In this document: piece after piece, positions 62,341 through 64,000 of the stretch
Position numbering within the stretch: the stretch's first letter is position 1
Layout of the letters: each line of letters begins with the position of its first letter
NCBI GenBank assembly: GCA_001698425.1
Contig: MBRE01000096.1
Location: 1-64,000 of the forward strand
Direction of reading: 5' to 3'
DNA from: Oscillatoriales cyanobacterium USR001
Lineage (GTDB): Bacteria; Cyanobacteriota; Cyanobacteriia; Cyanobacteriales; Microcoleaceae
Length of the DNA stretch: 64,000 nucleotides
Program-made: the position numbers and the translations under genes
Notes under the pieces: generated by a model
Seen by the model: the letters and a program-made list of their open reading frames with translations, nothing else
The model's database searches: none
What the model was told of the DNA's origin: nothing

Positions 62341-62904
62341 TTATCCTAATAGTTCATCAACGGCAATGCTAAAGCCTTGTAGTATAATCTGAGTAGTAAC
62401 TATTTTGCCAGAATTGAAGATTATTTGCTGATTTTCTGTGATGATAATAATCCATTTATTCTCAGGAAAAAGTAGCCAAACTTCTTGGCCTCCTGACTGT
62501 AAATACTCGTAAGCTTTAGCGATGATATCTTCAGCAAAATCTGTAGGGGAGACAATTTCTGCACTTAAAGGGAAACTCTGAGGTAAGACAGCAGGTTCAC
62601 CAAATTGAGCTAACAATTCTGGGGTAAGATAGGCAACATCAGGTTTACGTCCTTGCCGATTAGTGCGACAAGGGGGTTCTGTATAAACTTCTCCTCCTTG
62701 TTCGGTGGAGTTTTTGTAATTTTTCCAGCAAGTACCTAAGTTTGACTGGATTCGACTATGTTTGAGTGTCATACCGTTTTTCTCCACTAATTCCCCATCT
62801 ACCCATTCTGTACTATCAGGTGGGTTTTGCATCCATTGTTCTATGGAAATGTGGGGTGATTCAACGATTTTAGCCTCTTTTGATTCAATTATTGCTGTCA
62901 CCAT
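62341..62904 (-). CDS. Uma2-family (DUF820) restriction-endonuclease-fold protein
   Basis: A 187-residue Uma2 protein of full length. The family features IEQWMQNPPDSTEWVDGE, RKPDVAYLTPE, SAEIVSPTDFAEDI and KAYEYLQSGGQEVWLLFP give the PD-(D/E)XK pattern with Asp, Glu and Lys in place. The function is unknown; these genes are abundant in cyanobacteria and often near repeats, as here. Flanked by a family B palindrome downstream and a perfect inverted repeat upstream. Confidence 0.88.
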   Translation of the reverse strand: MVTAIIESKEAKIVESPHISIEQWMQNPPDSTEWVDGELVEKNGMTLKHSRIQSNLGTCWKNYKNSTEQGGEVYTEPPCRTNRQGRKPDVAYLTPELLAQFGEPAVLPQSFPLSAEIVSPTDFAEDIIAKAYEYLQSGGQEVWLLFPENKWIIIITENQQIIFNSGKIVTTQIILQGFSIAVDELLG

Positions 62905-62980
62905 TTGGGTTCATCCTCCTTTATTTCTGATTATAACTTATAAGAATTAAGCAAGTACCACAAAATACAAGTTGATTTTA

Positions 62981-63046
62981 GGTACGTAGTTGCGCTTCAG
63001 CGCTCTAAACGTTGTATGAAAGAGCGCTGAAGCGCAACTACGTACC
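62981..63046. repeat. Perfect 26-bp inverted repeat with 14-base loop
   Basis: ggtacgtagttgcgcttcag plus cgctct (62981-63006) is matched exactly by its reverse complement at 63021-63046. A T-run follows on the plus strand. It lies between the PhzF and Uma2 genes, so it may act as a terminator for the minus-strand PhzF transcript only in the weaker sense of a hairpin block. Confidence 0.95.
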
Positions 63047-63062
63047 TTTTTTAAGAAGATGG

Positions 63063-63950
63063 TTAAACAAATTCTCCTTTGGCTACCATCACCACTTTAC
63101 CACCTACAAGCACTTCGATTTCTTGCTGTTCATTTCTATGGGATTTCAGCAGCAATAATGAAGGTCTGTCAATCTCATAACCTTGTTCAACTCGCAGGTT
63201 TACAGATGTTTTGCCGCAATAAGAATATTCTACCAAATATCCAGCTAAACAACCATTGGCGCTACCTGTAGCGGGGTCTTCGGGAATACCTAAAGAATCG
63301 GCAAATACTCGGACGCTTAAATCATTATCTTGGTTGTAGGTTTCTGGGCAAAATATGAGGATTTCTTGGGCTTCAAGGTTTTTGACTAGGTGAAAATATT
63401 TGTCTAGGTTGACTTTGGCTTTCTTGAGAGAAGTGTGAGTTTTTAATGGTACAATAATGAACGAAATGCCAGTGGAAACTTCTTGAATTGGATATGTCAA
63501 GTCTATCTCATCTACTTCTAAGTTTAACACTGAGGCGATAACTTCTGGGTCAAATTTTTGATGAAATGTTGGTGTTTTTTGCCGCATCCATAAAACATCT
63601 GCGGCTTTGTCAATGTAATTAAATGTAACTGGAATTTGACCGACTTTCAGATTCAAATTAACTTGATTGACTTGGTTTTTGATGATTTCTTGTTGGATGA
63701 TGTAGGCTGTCCCTAATGTGGGATGTCCCGCAAAGGGTAATTCTTTTTTCGGTGTGAATATTCGCACGTCATAGCCACCATTTTTGATCTCATTTGAGAG
63801 GATAAAGGTGGTTTCTGAGTAGTTGATTTCTCTGGCTATTTGTAGCATTTCAGTATCTGATAATTCTGCTACGCGATCGCCGGTAAATACCGCTAACTGA
63901 TTACCCGTATATTTTGATTCAGCAAAGACATCGACAATGTAAAATTTCAT
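63063..63950 (-). CDS. PhzF-family isomerase-like protein
   Basis: A 295-residue protein of the PhzF/YddE family, DAP-epimerase-like fold with two similar halves. FAESKYTGNQLAVF, the catalytic Glu in INYSETTFI (~47), PFAGHPTLGTAY and DPATGSANGCLAGYL are typical. Family members isomerise small hydroxyacid or amino-acid-like compounds; the phenazine genes themselves are absent, so the substrate is unknown. It starts with ATG at 63950 and ends close to the window's strong inverted repeat. Confidence 0.9.
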   Translation of the reverse strand: MKFYIVDVFAESKYTGNQLAVFTGDRVAELSDTEMLQIAREINYSETTFILSNEIKNGGYDVRIFTPKKELPFAGHPTLGTAYIIQQEIIKNQVNQVNLNLKVGQIPVTFNYIDKAADVLWMRQKTPTFHQKFDPEVIASVLNLEVDEIDLTYPIQEVSTGISFIIVPLKTHTSLKKAKVNLDKYFHLVKNLEAQEILIFCPETYNQDNDLSVRVFADSLGIPEDPATGSANGCLAGYLVEYSYCGKTSVNLRVEQGYEIDRPSLLLLKSHRNEQQEIEVLVGGKVVMVAKGEFV

Positions 63951-63970
63951 GGTATTTGTTATTTGATTGG

Positions 63971-64000
63971 GTTCGTAGTAAGCGCTTTAGCGCTAAAGCG
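63971..64000. repeat. Palindromic repeat family C, copy at the window end
   Basis: gttcgtagtaagcgctttagcgctaaagcg runs to the window edge; the rest of the copy is cut off. It lies upstream of the PhzF gene. Confidence 0.75.

Noticed and set aside
1-64000. tRNA, rRNA or intact insertion sequence
   Set aside because: No cloverleaf with a TTCRA-type T loop, no rRNA segment and no transposase were recognised on reading both strands; a tRNAscan run would be decisive.

Overview
This window is cyanobacterial, most likely from a filamentous, non-heterocystous lineage of the Oscillatoriales/Microcoleaceae type. The reasons are the very frequent HIP1 octamer GCGATCGC in a low-GC background, an NADPH-thioredoxin reductase/thioredoxin fusion (NTRC), a SigA-type primary sigma factor, a COP23-family protein, a DICT-domain kinase, a DXCF-type cyanobacteriochrome GAF domain, DUF2605/DUF2973 genes, several Uma2 genes and many palindromic intergenic repeats. 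The genus assignment is inference. No rRNA, tRNA, CRISPR array or intact transposase was seen.

Layout. 0-16 kb is a signalling block: DUF2605, DUF2973, a DICT-GAF histidine kinase, a 2021-residue kinase with twelve PAS domains, a convergent PAS-PAS-cyanobacteriochrome-GGDEF diguanylate cyclase, a J-domain/pentapeptide fusion, a Uma2 protein and a chemoreceptor. 16-19 kb carries moeA and sigA. 19.7-22.8 kb encodes a methyltransferase-TPR-SPINDLY-type glycosyltransferase fusion. 23.1-26.6 kb is a compact three-gene cassette: a frameshifted small gene, an EACC1-like small protein, and a CHAT peptidase-STAND NTPase-GUN4 fusion. This is the best candidate in the window for a little-described (putatively immune or cell-death) system. 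26.8-34 kb is housekeeping: ABC permease, NTRC, a structured small RNA with its own promoter and terminator (6S-like), an HD protein, an ABC1 kinase, cobU. 33.8-43.5 kb is a minus-strand run with TpsA, TpsB, a periplasmic-type CHAT-TPR protein and an LRR membrane protein, divergent from a COP23 gene. 44-51 kb carries a Ser/Thr kinase with TPRs, a MacB/LolD-type ATPase, a Tat-exported caspase homologue that has lost both catalytic residues, and an Rpn-type nuclease. 51-54.6 kb holds avtA, two gene remnants and a tandem GNAT protein bracketed by direct copies of a palindromic repeat. 54.6-62.2 kb is a dTDP-rhamnose/cell-surface polysaccharide operon (rmlC, rmlD, membrane protein, two GT2 enzymes, methyltransferase, rmlA; rmlB absent). 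The right end has a Uma2 gene and a PhzF-family gene.

A recurring theme is small palindromic repeats of at least four families. Some have entered genes and are translated in frame: a GGGCGGGTT family copy inside the membrane protein at 58.5-60.3 kb, a proline-rich insertion in avtA, and a repeat that supplies the C-terminus and stop codon of the GT2 gene at 54.6 kb.
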